This document shows, piece by piece, positions 54,446 to 63,243 of a DNA stretch of 64,000 nucleotides; position 1 is the stretch's first letter, and each line of letters starts with the position of its first letter. Source of the DNA: Robiginitomaculum sp. (GTDB lineage Bacteria > Pseudomonadota > Alphaproteobacteria > Caulobacterales > Maricaulaceae); the NCBI GenBank assembly GCA_002733605.1, contig NVWK01000011.1, positions 186,001 to 250,000 on the forward strand, read 5' to 3'. Under the pieces are notes generated by a model, which was not told the origin of the DNA, did not search any database, and saw only the letters and a program-made list of their open reading frames with translations. The translations under genes were made by a program, and so were the position numbers.

Positions 54446-55647
54446 TGTCTGTTGCTTATATTTGTGATGCGATCCGTACACCCATTGGTGCATTTGGGGG
54501 GACGTTGTCAACAATTCGTACGGATGATTTAGCCGCTATCCCGCTTAGGGCTTTGAAGGCGCGTAATCCAAAAATTGATTGGGATGCAGTGGATGACTTA
54601 ATAATGGGCTGTGCCAATCAAGCCGGTGAAGATAATCGCAATGTCGCCCGAATGGCAGCATTATTGGCTGACCTCGGGGATAAAGTGCCTGGCACGACTG
54701 TGAACCGTTTGTGTGGTTCTGGCATGGATACGATTATGATGGCTGCCCGTGCAATCATGGCTGGAGATGCGGATATGATAATTGCTGGGGGCGTAGAGAG
54801 TATGACGCGCGCACCATTTGTGATTCCCAAAGCCACTGGCGCATTTTCCAGAAATGCAGAAATTTATGACACGTCGATTGGGTGGCGTTTTACGAACCCG
54901 AAGCTCGAAGCGGAGTTTGGTGCCGACCCCATGCCTAAAACAGCTGAGACTGTGGCCGAAGAGTTTAATATTAGTCGGGAAGACCAGGACTTGTTTGCAA
55001 AATGCAGTCAAGAGAAAGCGGAAGCCGCTATTAAATCTGGCCGTCTTGCGAAGGAAATAATCCCCGTTATTATCCCGCGCCGAAAGCAAGACGATCTTGT
55101 TTTTGATACTGATGAACATCCCCGCAATAGCCCATTGGAGATTCTTGCCAAGTTACGACCCATCGTGAAGCCGGGAGGCACTATTACGGCCGGTAATGCA
55201 TCAGGCGTTAATGACGGTGCAGCAGCTGTGATTGTTGCATCCGAAGCGGCTGTGAAACGGCACGGATTGACCCCGCGTGCACGATTTGTTGCGGGCGCAG
55301 TTGTTGGTGTACCACCTCGTATAATGGGGATCGGACCCGGGCCAGCTTCGCAACGGGTACTTGCTAAAGCCGGTTATGATGTTCGAGATATGGATGTTAT
55401 CGAAATTAATGAAGCGTTTTCTTCACAATCATTGGCAACTCTGCGCATGTTAGGGTTGGGCGATAACGAGCCTCATGTTAACCCGAATGGCGGTGCCATT
55501 GCTCTTGGACATCCTCTTGGCATGTCGGGTACGCGGATCGTCATGAGTGCCATTGAAGAACTTCATCAAGCCAACGGACAGAAAGCACTCGCGGCAATGT
55601 GTATTGGTGTTGGACAAGGAATCGCTTCAATTTACGAGCGCGTTTAG
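54445..55647 (+). CDS. paaJ: 3-oxoadipyl-CoA / 3-oxo-5,6-dehydrosuberyl-CoA thiolase (PaaJ/PcaF type)
   Basis: This 400-residue thiolase cleaves the beta-ketoacyl-CoA end products of phenylacetate (and of beta-ketoadipate) breakdown. The acylated Cys is in NRLCGSGMDTI (about residue 90), the basic His in NPNGGAIALGHPLGMSG and the second Cys in AAMCIGVGQG. Homology is to the PaaJ/PcaF group; the phenylacetate neighbours favour PaaJ. It is divergent from paaG and translationally coupled to the paaI remnant. Confidence 0.87.
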   Translation: MSVAYICDAIRTPIGAFGGTLSTIRTDDLAAIPLRALKARNPKIDWDAVDDLIMGCANQAGEDNRNVARMAALLADLGDKVPGTTVNRLCGSGMDTIMMAARAIMAGDADMIIAGGVESMTRAPFVIPKATGAFSRNAEIYDTSIGWRFTNPKLEAEFGADPMPKTAETVAEEFNISREDQDLFAKCSQEKAEAAIKSGRLAKEIIPVIIPRRKQDDLVFDTDEHPRNSPLEILAKLRPIVKPGGTITAGNASGVNDGAAAVIVASEAAVKRHGLTPRARFVAGAVVGVPPRIMGIGPGPASQRVLAKAGYDVRDMDVIEINEAFSSQSLATLRMLGLGDNEPHVNPNGGAIALGHPLGMSGTRIVMSAIEELHQANGQKALAAMCIGVGQGIASIYERV

Positions 55648-55848
55648 CAGAAACTCCGAACCAAATATCTCCAAGCTCTGAGGTCAGATCATTAATCTCA
55701 TACTCTGTCAATTTACAAATAGATTGCGTACTCTCAAATGAATATTCATCGTTTCGTTTAAGTCCACCATTCCTGAACTTGACCCGTCAAAAATTTGAAC
55801 AAGCCTTATGGTGTTGATTTAGGTCTGTGCAATTCGGGCATTTACCAC

Positions 55849-57309
55849 TTACTCATCGTCCATTTTCTCTTTTGCATAATCGGAAGCTTTGAACGCCATC
55901 GCGATGCCCATTATTGTTCGGTAGCCGAGGCCGTTAAAATGTTTGTCAAACCGTGTGACTTGTTTGTCCAATTCGACTCTGGTGATGAAGCGACCACCAA
56001 CGACCAGAAAGTTCCAATCACGCACGGCCTGCAAATCTTTGCGTGGGTCAGATGTTAGGAGGAGCATGTCGGCATAAGCGCCTACTTTCAAAACACCTAT
56101 CTTGTCTTTATCGATATAGTACCCATTTATGGTCGTGGCCGAAGCGAGGGCGTCTTCTGTGCTTTCAAAAACCTCGCCAAGAATATCAAGCTCGATGAGG
56201 AGAGATTCGCCCGGGACCACATAGGGCATAATCGTGTCCGTCCCCGCGAGAATATCGATGCCATTCTCATGTGCCGCCTTCACAAACTTTTTCGAGTTCT
56301 CGATTGCGAGCAAACGTGCGTCAATTTCTGTTTGGTTGCTTGGGTGCCATGCAACGGTTTGAAACGCCATGTTCCAGAACTCTGGTAAATGTTGCATGCC
56401 CTCGGTTGGCGGGAAACGTTTTGCATCGGCTGCGATCAATCTCATTTGGTAATTGGAAAGTGTTGGCGTGAACGAAATATTGTTGGCCTTGGCAATGTCG
56501 AGCGCCTGTATAAAACCTGCTTCGCTCAAGGCATTCATATCCGCATCGCTGTAATCGCGACCATATACAGGGCGACTGCCATCAATATAAGGGACACCTG
56601 TCAAATGTTGCACTTGCATATTGTGCACACCCGCAAGTCCCACAGCATGTGGTACATGGCCTATCACTGGAATATTCTGGAGCGCCGCTTCTTGCCGGAT
56701 CGCCTCAAAGGCGGGTTTGCTAATTTCATTATAGACCTTGATACAATCAACGCCTTTTGCGGCGAGCATACGGACAATACGCACACCGTCCTGCGCCGTT
56801 GTTGCGACTTGTGAAAAAGCCCAGCCGGGTGGGTCGCCATCAATCACAGGGCCACAACTATACATGCGCGGCCCCACCAGTTTTTGCGTATTCAGGTTTC
56901 GAGCGAGAGCTATAACGCTTTCTTCAGACTGGCCTGTATCACGCACACTGGTCACCCCATATTTCAAATACAAAAGCGAAAATAATTCCTGATTGCCGAA
57001 CGCGATTTTTGGCGGTGTATGGATGTGGGCATCAATCAAGCCCGGCATTACAAAACACTCGGGGCAAACCGCAGGATCATCTCCTGCTTGTGTGGGGTGT
57101 ATGTCTGTAATCACACCGTCTTTGATAATGATTGTCTGGTTTTCCAGTACCGGAGCGCCGGGGTTCAGGATGTTCACCCCCGTTATCATACGGTCTGAAC
57201 GCTTTGGTAGTTTGGCAGAAGGCGGCTTTAACGACATGAATACAATCAGCGCTAACCCCAAGATTATGCCCGTCAGATATATGGTAATTTTTTGCATCCA
57301 TTTTTTCAT
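55849..57309 (-). CDS. Amidohydrolase family protein, membrane-anchored or exported
   Basis: This 486-residue metal-dependent amidohydrolase has an N-terminal hydrophobic signal-anchor (ITIYLTGIILGLALIVF). The metal-site motifs are VMPGLIDAHIHTPP (HxH), CIKVYNE, IGHVPHA, VQHLTGV and ILAGTDTIMP, typical of Xaa-Pro dipeptidase/imidazolonepropionase-like amidohydrolases. The substrate is unknown. The ATG at 57309 is chosen as the start just before the hydrophobic segment. It is convergent with the thiolase gene and lies downstream of a membrane LytTR regulator on the same strand. Confidence 0.8.
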   Translation of the reverse strand: MKKWMQKITIYLTGIILGLALIVFMSLKPPSAKLPKRSDRMITGVNILNPGAPVLENQTIIIKDGVITDIHPTQAGDDPAVCPECFVMPGLIDAHIHTPPKIAFGNQELFSLLYLKYGVTSVRDTGQSEESVIALARNLNTQKLVGPRMYSCGPVIDGDPPGWAFSQVATTAQDGVRIVRMLAAKGVDCIKVYNEISKPAFEAIRQEAALQNIPVIGHVPHAVGLAGVHNMQVQHLTGVPYIDGSRPVYGRDYSDADMNALSEAGFIQALDIAKANNISFTPTLSNYQMRLIAADAKRFPPTEGMQHLPEFWNMAFQTVAWHPSNQTEIDARLLAIENSKKFVKAAHENGIDILAGTDTIMPYVVPGESLLIELDILGEVFESTEDALASATTINGYYIDKDKIGVLKVGAYADMLLLTSDPRKDLQAVRDWNFLVVGGRFITRVELDKQVTRFDKHFNGLGYRTIMGIAMAFKASDYAKEKMDDE

Positions 57310-57485
57310 GTCAGCCCCCCCCGTCAAACAACCAAGGCCATTAAACAGCTATTTGCAGGTAATGTCTATGGCGCCCACAAAGCGGTTACATCGACGATGA
57401 GCATGCAGATCACCCAAACCCACCCCATTATTTTTCGCTGAAATATATCAGCCAAATAAAAACAGGCCGCGGATAAGCCTGCTTA

Positions 57486-58361
57486 TTAGGGAATGTGTTT
57501 TAACAATTGCCGGAATTCTGATAACTTCCGGCGGCTTAAAGGCGCTTCGTCACCATTTGAGAGTTGAACTAAAAACCCGCTTGTTTCTTTTTGCGGCTTA
57601 ATGGCAACGACATGGTGACCATTTACCAATGCGCTTCGGTGTGAACGCAAAAAGTCGCTTGATGCCATTTCTTTTGCAATATGGGACAAGGTTTTCCGGA
57701 TCATTAAAACCCCCCGGATTGTGTGCAGTTCTGCATAATTTCCTGCGGATTTAATCCAGAAAATATCGGAATGGGCGACAGACCAAGTCTTGCCGTTTTG
57801 GCGAATTTCATATCTGGCCATTTTGGGCGTGTCGTCATCTTTGGGGGCCACGATAAAGAATAAAATGCTTGCGATGATGAGGCTGTAGGCGATCCACCAT
57901 AGGCCAATATTGCCAAGCCAGACTTCTCCGAACCGATGCATTGCATGTATCAGGCCTGTATTCGGGTTGCTTGGCGGGAAATACATGATTTTCAAAATAC
58001 TGGAGAGAACCAGTAAGTGAATGGCGGACAGGAATATGCCGAGACAGGACAGCTTTAAAAGCAAAAATTGCCAATTTAAAGCCTTATGCTTCATGCTTCG
58101 GACGGACGTTTTCCAAGCTATCCAGGGTATGAAAACCCAAAGGCTGTAAAAGAAAAGCATTAAAAGTAATTGTTGTTTCGTACTTACGTTCGGTGCGCGG
58201 GCTGTCCAATATGCCGATATTTGCACGGCTTGAAAAACATAGAGGATAAAGGGGATAATGGTTGCGTAGAGCCAAAATACAGGGTTCCAGTGGAGCCGGT
58301 CGCTCTCCACCTTGCGTAAGGTTTCATTGTTAAATGTTTTTTGTAGAACTTTGATCAACAT
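57486..58361 (-). CDS. LytTR-type DNA-binding regulator with N-terminal membrane domain
   Basis: This 291-residue protein has about four hydrophobic segments in the first 180 residues (for example FWLYATIIPFILYVFQAVQI, LLLMLFFYSLWVFIPWIAW and IGLWWIAYSLIIASILFFIV). A C-terminal LytTR domain follows (IFWIKSAGNYAELHT, FLRSHRSALVN, LVQLSNGDEAPLSRRKLSEF). It is a membrane-bound one-component regulator; the signal is unknown. The ATG at 58361 has AGGAA just upstream. It precedes the amidohydrolase on the same strand by 176 bases and may regulate it or the divergent exported protein gene. Confidence 0.8.
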   Translation of the reverse strand: MLIKVLQKTFNNETLRKVESDRLHWNPVFWLYATIIPFILYVFQAVQISAYWTARAPNVSTKQQLLLMLFFYSLWVFIPWIAWKTSVRSMKHKALNWQFLLLKLSCLGIFLSAIHLLVLSSILKIMYFPPSNPNTGLIHAMHRFGEVWLGNIGLWWIAYSLIIASILFFIVAPKDDDTPKMARYEIRQNGKTWSVAHSDIFWIKSAGNYAELHTIRGVLMIRKTLSHIAKEMASSDFLRSHRSALVNGHHVVAIKPQKETSGFLVQLSNGDEAPLSRRKLSEFRQLLKHIP

Positions 58362-58619
58362 ACATTTCCTGTATAGCATAACTTTGGGAAGTGCCTATTT
58401 ATTACAATACCGCTCATCATAAATTTTTGACCATTCACCATCAATTACAGCCGTTTCGTCACAACCGGTTTAGAAAAAGAACGTGTTTTGGGAACGGGGT
58501 TGTACGTAAAGAGCGCCTACACTCATAATTTGACCTTCCGTCACTTTGTGCTCGCCACCCCGCCTCAATCGGCCCGTAGTGCCTTTATCGTTACACGCAA
58601 CCGCTACAAGGATCGCACT

Positions 58620-58650
58620 ATGGCACAAACTATGGCACAAACTATGGCAA
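58620..58650 (+). repeat. Tandem 12-bp repeat over the start codon
   Basis: ATGGCACAAACT occurs twice and then partially, each unit encoding Met-Ala-Gln-Thr in frame. The extra Met codons can each serve as a start, so copy-number slippage would alter the N-terminus without changing frame. Confidence 0.7.
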
Positions 58651-59543
58651 CTAAATTTCTTATGAGGCCGCTCATTGGCATTATGGCAACGGCATTGTTT
58701 TCTCTCAGCGCAGGGGCACAAGAAGCACTCTCTAAAGCGGACACAGAAAAACCGGTTACTCTGTGCGAGGCGTGTATTGATGTCATGACAGCAACACAAA
58801 TTGCAAATGCGTTTTGGGACGAACTTGCCGTGCAGCCCGATTATGACAATCAGGTTGAAATTGTTTCAAAATATCTGAATCTCATAACGTTCGATCTGAA
58901 AAACATGCCGGAATCAAGACTCGAAAGACTGGCGCTTGGTGAAGGTGCGTATTTAACATTTCAGGTTCAGGAGGCGAACGCGTATTTTTCATCTCTACTG
59001 GAAGGCAATGATTTAATTTCTGCACATGCATGGGAGCGAATGTTGCAAATTACGAACAGGGCCTTGGGTGAAAATGAAAAAGCATTGGAAATGCTTAATC
59101 AGCATTACGGTAAATTTGCACTTACTGACAAAATATACCGTGGGCGATATCAACAAGTTTCCAATTTTGCATACCAATATGTGCAAGATAAAGAGCCCGA
59201 AAAAGCCGTTGCGCTTATAGAGAAAGAGCTTCGTGCCTTGCCGGAAAATGCGCCCTATTCATCCTATGCATTACTGCCCAGCTATAAGAAATTCATAGAC
59301 GCATCTTCGCGGAAAGACGCACTACATATGTTTGTGCAGAAGAGGCTTTCCAAGCTACAAAAATTGAACCGAAAATGGGAAAAAGAAAAAGATATTGCTG
59401 GTCACGATCCTATTCTCAATGGCGAAATGCCGGATTGGTATTGGCGGACGCAGTCTGTGAAAAAGGACGAATCCCTACGGGCGGCCCGCAAGCGGCAGTT
59501 GACCAAACTGATTGGTAATCTTGAGACATGGCTTGGAAATTAA
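58620..59543 (+). CDS. Exported TPR-like protein of unknown function
   Basis: This protein of 307 residues has a signal peptide (PLIGIMATALFSLSAGAQ) and a helical, Gln/Glu-rich body with loosely repeated helical hairpins (ANAYFSSLLEGNDLISAHAWERM, ENEKALEMLNQHYG, DKEPEKAVALIEKEL), suggesting a TPR-like fold. I do not recognise the family. The ATG at 58620 has AAGGA 8 bases upstream. Three ATG-GCA-CAA-ACT units repeat at 12-base spacing at the very start, giving several possible initiation codons. It is divergent from the LytTR regulator. Confidence 0.65.
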   Translation: MAQTMAQTMATKFLMRPLIGIMATALFSLSAGAQEALSKADTEKPVTLCEACIDVMTATQIANAFWDELAVQPDYDNQVEIVSKYLNLITFDLKNMPESRLERLALGEGAYLTFQVQEANAYFSSLLEGNDLISAHAWERMLQITNRALGENEKALEMLNQHYGKFALTDKIYRGRYQQVSNFAYQYVQDKEPEKAVALIEKELRALPENAPYSSYALLPSYKKFIDASSRKDALHMFVQKRLSKLQKLNRKWEKEKDIAGHDPILNGEMPDWYWRTQSVKKDESLRAARKRQLTKLIGNLETWLGN

Positions 59544-59620
59544 AACCTACAAGGTAGGCGCAAATGCACAGAAAATAAAACGTATCAAACTTTGATTTTC
59601 CTTACCCTTGCGCCTGCCTT

Positions 59621-61612
59621 TTAGGGTTTTACACCAAGATGTTTTTCTAAAAACTCGGTTTGACGTCGATAATAGAACAGCCGGTTTTTTAATTTGCGCC
59701 AGCCATGGCCTTCATCGGGGATGCGGATATATGTTACATCGACACCATTGCTGCGCACAGCGCGCACCATGGTTTCCGTCTCGGCGATATCGATGCGGGG
59801 ATCCATAACGCCGTGGGAAAACAGGACGGGCACTTTGATTTGATCGGCTTGACGGATGGGTGAGTTTTCCGTGTAAAACTCTCTCCAGTAAGGATCGCTA
59901 ATATCCCCGTATTCAACGATGTCAGATGCTTTTAGGGCAGGGGAGGCAACTTCCAATGCGCTCACCCAATCGGCAACGCTATAGCGGGAAACGCCGGCCG
60001 CAAACGCATCGGGATAGGCGGCCAGAACAGCGTTGACGACATACCCGCCATAAGACCCGCCCGAAACGGCCGCGCGGGACGTGTCCACACGATTGTCGGT
60101 TTTAAGATAGGCCAACATGTCAATGAGATCTCTGACACTGTCGAGACGTTTTTCCTTATCATCAAGTTGGCTATAATTACGACCAAACCCTGAAGAGCCC
60201 CTGACATTGGGTTGAAATACGGCAATGCCATTGCCAACAAGATATTGTAGGGGGCCGTTATAATATGGGCGGGCTTGCTCGGTGGGGCCGCCGTGAACCT
60301 CAAAAACAACCGGAGGCAGTGTGCCTTGCGCATTTGGCTCGGGCATGTAGAGCAGTCCTTGCAACATGACGCCGTCCCGTGCCGGCATGTGCACACTCAC
60401 CGGCTTTACAAGCTTGTCAGTAGATAATCCGGCATAGTTAGAGGCATATATGCGAGTGGGTTTGAGCGTAAGAAGATTGATATGATAAATATCGCCAGGT
60501 CGATTCCATGCGTTGACCCGCACAATTATATCATTGGTTCCGGGTATATCATCCGTTCCGGGCGCACAGCTCAAGCTATAGACGCCTTCCGGCAATAAAG
60601 AGGCGGTGGTGGTTTCTTTCGTTGAAAGAGCATATGTATGCAGGCTATCAAACCCGTCTTCGTTTTTGGTAAATGCGATTAGTTCCGAATGGGCACCACA
60701 CAATGTTATGTTCTCTATATCAGCACCGGTTTCGTACAATGTTTCAATAAGCCCGCTGTTAAGTGTGTATTTTGAGAGCGCTGTAAATTCCCGATCTTTA
60801 TTGGTCGCAAAGTAAAAGGCCTGACCATCGGCCTGCCAAACGACGCCTTGCGATGTGTGGTTTGCTCTTGATTTCGGTTTTGAAACTGTTGTGAGTTGGC
60901 CGCTCGTGACTTCAAGTAAATAAAGGTTGTCGGCATCCTCGCCCACCGTTTCCGAGACAACTAATTTGCTGCCATCAGGCGAGACGGCATTGACAAAAAA
61001 CCCGTATTTTCCTTCATAGATACGGCGGGATACCCCTGTCGTTGTATCAGCAACATAGATATCGAAATCAAGCCCGTTACGCTCTGTCGAGGCGTAGGCA
61101 ATACTTTGGCCATCATTTGAAAATCCGCCAAAAACCCGAAACCCTCCTTTGGCGGCGGGCAAAAGCATACGCTCTGAAACGCCGTCGGCAGAGATTATGT
61201 AATAGCTTTCTTGCTCATTACCGTCATTGTCCGCACCATAAACCAAAGCCTGACCATTCGGAGTCCAGTGAAAAAAGGTGACACCGTTACCAAAGGTGAG
61301 TTGTTGCGCCGCACCGCCCGATTTAGCCATAACATAGAGCTGCGGTTGTCCGGTGATAGAACTTTGATAGGCCACACGCGTACTGTCCGGAGACAGCGCC
61401 GTAGGCCCCGCGCCGCGCGCCATAAGGTAGCGGGCAATATCGGCGGGCGCATCGCCTGCAAGGCCAGCCCGGATGCTTTCCTCCTGCGGCGCGATAAACT
61501 CAGGAGACAGTTTTTCTCCGGCAGTGTCTTTTCCAGAATTTGAAAGTTGCGGTGAACAGGCGACCAGCGGAACCAGTAATGCCGTCTTCAATACGCGTGA
61601 TAAAATTTTCAT
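59621..61612 (-). CDS. S9 family prolyl oligopeptidase, lipoprotein
   Basis: This 663-residue enzyme has a signal peptide with lipobox LVAC. A propeller domain (repeated Q-L-T-F, ALVYGADNDGN, YASTERNG) is followed by an alpha/beta hydrolase domain carrying the catalytic Ser in GGSYGGY (about residue 510), Asp in SHGVMDPRID and His in DEGHGWRKLKNR. S9 enzymes cleave short peptides after Pro or other residues; the lipoprotein signal places it in the periplasm or outer membrane. It stands alone on the - strand. Confidence 0.9.
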   Translation of the reverse strand: MKILSRVLKTALLVPLVACSPQLSNSGKDTAGEKLSPEFIAPQEESIRAGLAGDAPADIARYLMARGAGPTALSPDSTRVAYQSSITGQPQLYVMAKSGGAAQQLTFGNGVTFFHWTPNGQALVYGADNDGNEQESYYIISADGVSERMLLPAAKGGFRVFGGFSNDGQSIAYASTERNGLDFDIYVADTTTGVSRRIYEGKYGFFVNAVSPDGSKLVVSETVGEDADNLYLLEVTSGQLTTVSKPKSRANHTSQGVVWQADGQAFYFATNKDREFTALSKYTLNSGLIETLYETGADIENITLCGAHSELIAFTKNEDGFDSLHTYALSTKETTTASLLPEGVYSLSCAPGTDDIPGTNDIIVRVNAWNRPGDIYHINLLTLKPTRIYASNYAGLSTDKLVKPVSVHMPARDGVMLQGLLYMPEPNAQGTLPPVVFEVHGGPTEQARPYYNGPLQYLVGNGIAVFQPNVRGSSGFGRNYSQLDDKEKRLDSVRDLIDMLAYLKTDNRVDTSRAAVSGGSYGGYVVNAVLAAYPDAFAAGVSRYSVADWVSALEVASPALKASDIVEYGDISDPYWREFYTENSPIRQADQIKVPVLFSHGVMDPRIDIAETETMVRAVRSNGVDVTYIRIPDEGHGWRKLKNRLFYYRRQTEFLEKHLGVKP

Positions 61613-61701
61613 GTTGTCCTCCCAATCCTGTCACTTTATCGACGAAACCTTGATTTATCAAGTCTTCCAAAGTGAGGCAGTACATCAGCTTGAACGTCTT
61701 C

Positions 61702-61890
61702 TTAACAATGTTCGCTTGCAGGCTGTGCTTCCTGTTCTAGTTTCTGCAATCTGGTTTCGAGTAAATGTACTCGTTCAAAAAGATGTGCCATAGGATCGTA
61801 ATTTACGGCCTCATCGATTGTATCTAAGCTTTTTCGAATTTTTACCAAAAGAGTTTGTTTTGGTGGCAAAGGGGATGTTTTGAGTGTCAT
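61702..61890 (-). CDS. Small hypothetical protein
   Basis: This 62-residue protein from the ATG at 61890 has Lys-rich N- and Glu-rich C-terminal parts and a short coiled-coil-like helix (AHLFERVHLLETRLQKLEQE). AAAGG lies about 8 bases upstream. No family is recognised. It follows the four-helix membrane gene by about 70 bases on the same strand, so it may be part of that transcript. Confidence 0.45.
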   Translation of the reverse strand: MTLKTSPLPPKQTLLVKIRKSLDTIDEAVNYDPMAHLFERVHLLETRLQKLEQEAQPASEHC

Positions 61891-61963
61891 GGTGACAGCC
61901 TTTCTGATGTGGGACGTTGGGCTTATGTGGGATGTTGAGGGATTGTGTGTTTGGCGCAGAATT

Positions 61964-62440
61964 TTATTTGGCTTTTCTGCGTCTGAGAAGGCGTGAAAAC
62001 ACCATGAAATGTGAAACAAGCAACAGTGGGACAAAGAATGTCGGGATGAACCAAGCTGCGCGAAAATATGACACGGCCTCGGCCTGACGCAGAGCGTTGA
62101 TGAGATCGAGCGTCCCAACGACATTGAAAACCCATATCAATGGCAGGGTAATCCGCCAGTGTTTTCGTAAGGCGATAAGAGATATAATGGCAAGCATGGC
62201 ACTGAGCCAATCTCCATATCCGGCGCTGGCGGCAAAGGTTGTCGAAAGGCCCTCGCCGCCAACATTCGGCACCATGAAAGTAAGGCCAATATAGCGCAAA
62301 GCATGAGGAAGAATGAGCAGGCCAAGTGCCGCGTAAAGAGGTTTTTTGTCAAGCCATGGTCCCACATACCATTTTGCGGCATAGGCATATACGAGCAAGC
62401 TCATGAAAAACTGGGTTAAGAAAATTGTTAAAGTATCCAT
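61964..62440 (-). CDS. Four-helix membrane protein of unknown function
   Basis: This 158-residue protein has four hydrophobic segments at about residues 4-20, 36-56, 78-90/95-115 and 126-150. It ends in a basic tail (LLRRRKAK). No family is recognised. A perfect 12-base palindrome (GTGTATATACAC) lies about 75 bases upstream and is almost the same as one in front of the MarR gene, so it is probably regulated by that repressor. Confidence 0.6.
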   Translation of the reverse strand: MDTLTIFLTQFFMSLLVYAYAAKWYVGPWLDKKPLYAALGLLILPHALRYIGLTFMVPNVGGEGLSTTFAASAGYGDWLSAMLAIISLIALRKHWRITLPLIWVFNVVGTLDLINALRQAEAVSYFRAAWFIPTFFVPLLLVSHFMVFSRLLRRRKAK

Positions 62441-62516
62441 TGTTTTAGTCCAAATGTTTTGACGCCTTTAAAAGATCCAGAATTTAAGGGGCGTTGTGCC
62501 TTAAACTGGAATATAA

Positions 62517-62528
62517 GTGTATATACAC
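62517..62528. promoter_or_regulatory. MarR-type operator upstream of the four-helix membrane gene
   Basis: GTGTATATACAC is a perfect palindrome followed on the + strand by CTTTAT. It matches GTGCTTATACAC before the MarR gene at 10 of 12 positions, with the same CCTT flank. Confidence 0.65.
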
Positions 62529-62597
62529 CTTTATAAATATGCATTTTCATTTCAGAAAAATATAAGGAAAAATACCTAGATGTGAGGGGTGGTGATT

Positions 62598-63044
62598 TTA
62601 TATAGCCGTAATGTCTGTAAGTTCTTGAAGGTTTGATCGAAGTTCTGAAATTTTACTCTGTCCCATTTTGCGCTCAACACTTATTTGAGCCTTGTGCCAA
62701 TAAGGGTACGCAGCATCAAGTTTTTCAAATCCGTCGTCTGTTAGGGTTATAACCCGTTGCCTTAAATCGGTTTCTCCAGCCTCTATACTCACCCAGCCAT
62801 TTCGGACCAACACGTTTAGATTTCGGGTCAGGCCTGTCCGTTCCAAAAGAAGCTTGTCTGCGAGCATGGTAAGTTGCATTGGGCCTTTATTGGCCAAAGC
62901 TGCCAGAATTGTAAATTGAGTTGGCTTAATGCCCACATCACGCAATGCGTGTTCATAAAACTGTGTAATTTTTCGGGCGGTTTTGCGCAACATATTGCAC
63001 GAGCAATCTGCAAGCAATTCATATCTATCGTTTGTCTTTGTCAT
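62598..63044 (-). CDS. MarR family transcriptional regulator
   Basis: This 148-residue winged-helix regulator has the HTH QLTMLADKLLLERTGLTRNLNVLVRNGWV and the beta wing with DLRQRVITLTDDG. MarR repressors bind palindromes in their own promoter and release on ligand binding. The ATG at 63044 has GGAAACAGG upstream. The matching operators before this gene and before the neighbouring membrane gene support autoregulation and control of that gene. Confidence 0.88.
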   Translation of the reverse strand: MTKTNDRYELLADCSCNMLRKTARKITQFYEHALRDVGIKPTQFTILAALANKGPMQLTMLADKLLLERTGLTRNLNVLVRNGWVSIEAGETDLRQRVITLTDDGFEKLDAAYPYWHKAQISVERKMGQSKISELRSNLQELTDITAI

Positions 63045-63085
63045 GCCTGTTTCCAAATGTGTGTCTGCCTGTTTTACATCAATAT

Positions 63086-63097
63086 GTGCTTATACAC
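63086..63097. promoter_or_regulatory. MarR-type operator upstream of marR
   Basis: GTGCTTATACAC, followed by CTTATTTTT, lies about 42 bases upstream of the MarR ATG. It is an imperfect palindrome that is nearly the same as the site at 62517-62528. Confidence 0.6.
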
Positions 63098-63243
63098 CTT
63101 ATTTTTCAAGACCGCATTGTGATTTAAATTTAATCATTGATTTTCAAGTGGTTTTGTCGGCCTTAAGCCCTCTTGTGACATACGCGCTTCAAAATGCTAT
63201 GCGCGCGGCGGGACAAGTTCTAAGGGGCTGGAAAAAATTGAAA

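Noticed and set aside
61900-61940. Direct repeat TGTGGGA-GTTG between the membrane gene and the small ORF
   Set aside because: Two short copies only, in an untranslated spacer, no evident role.
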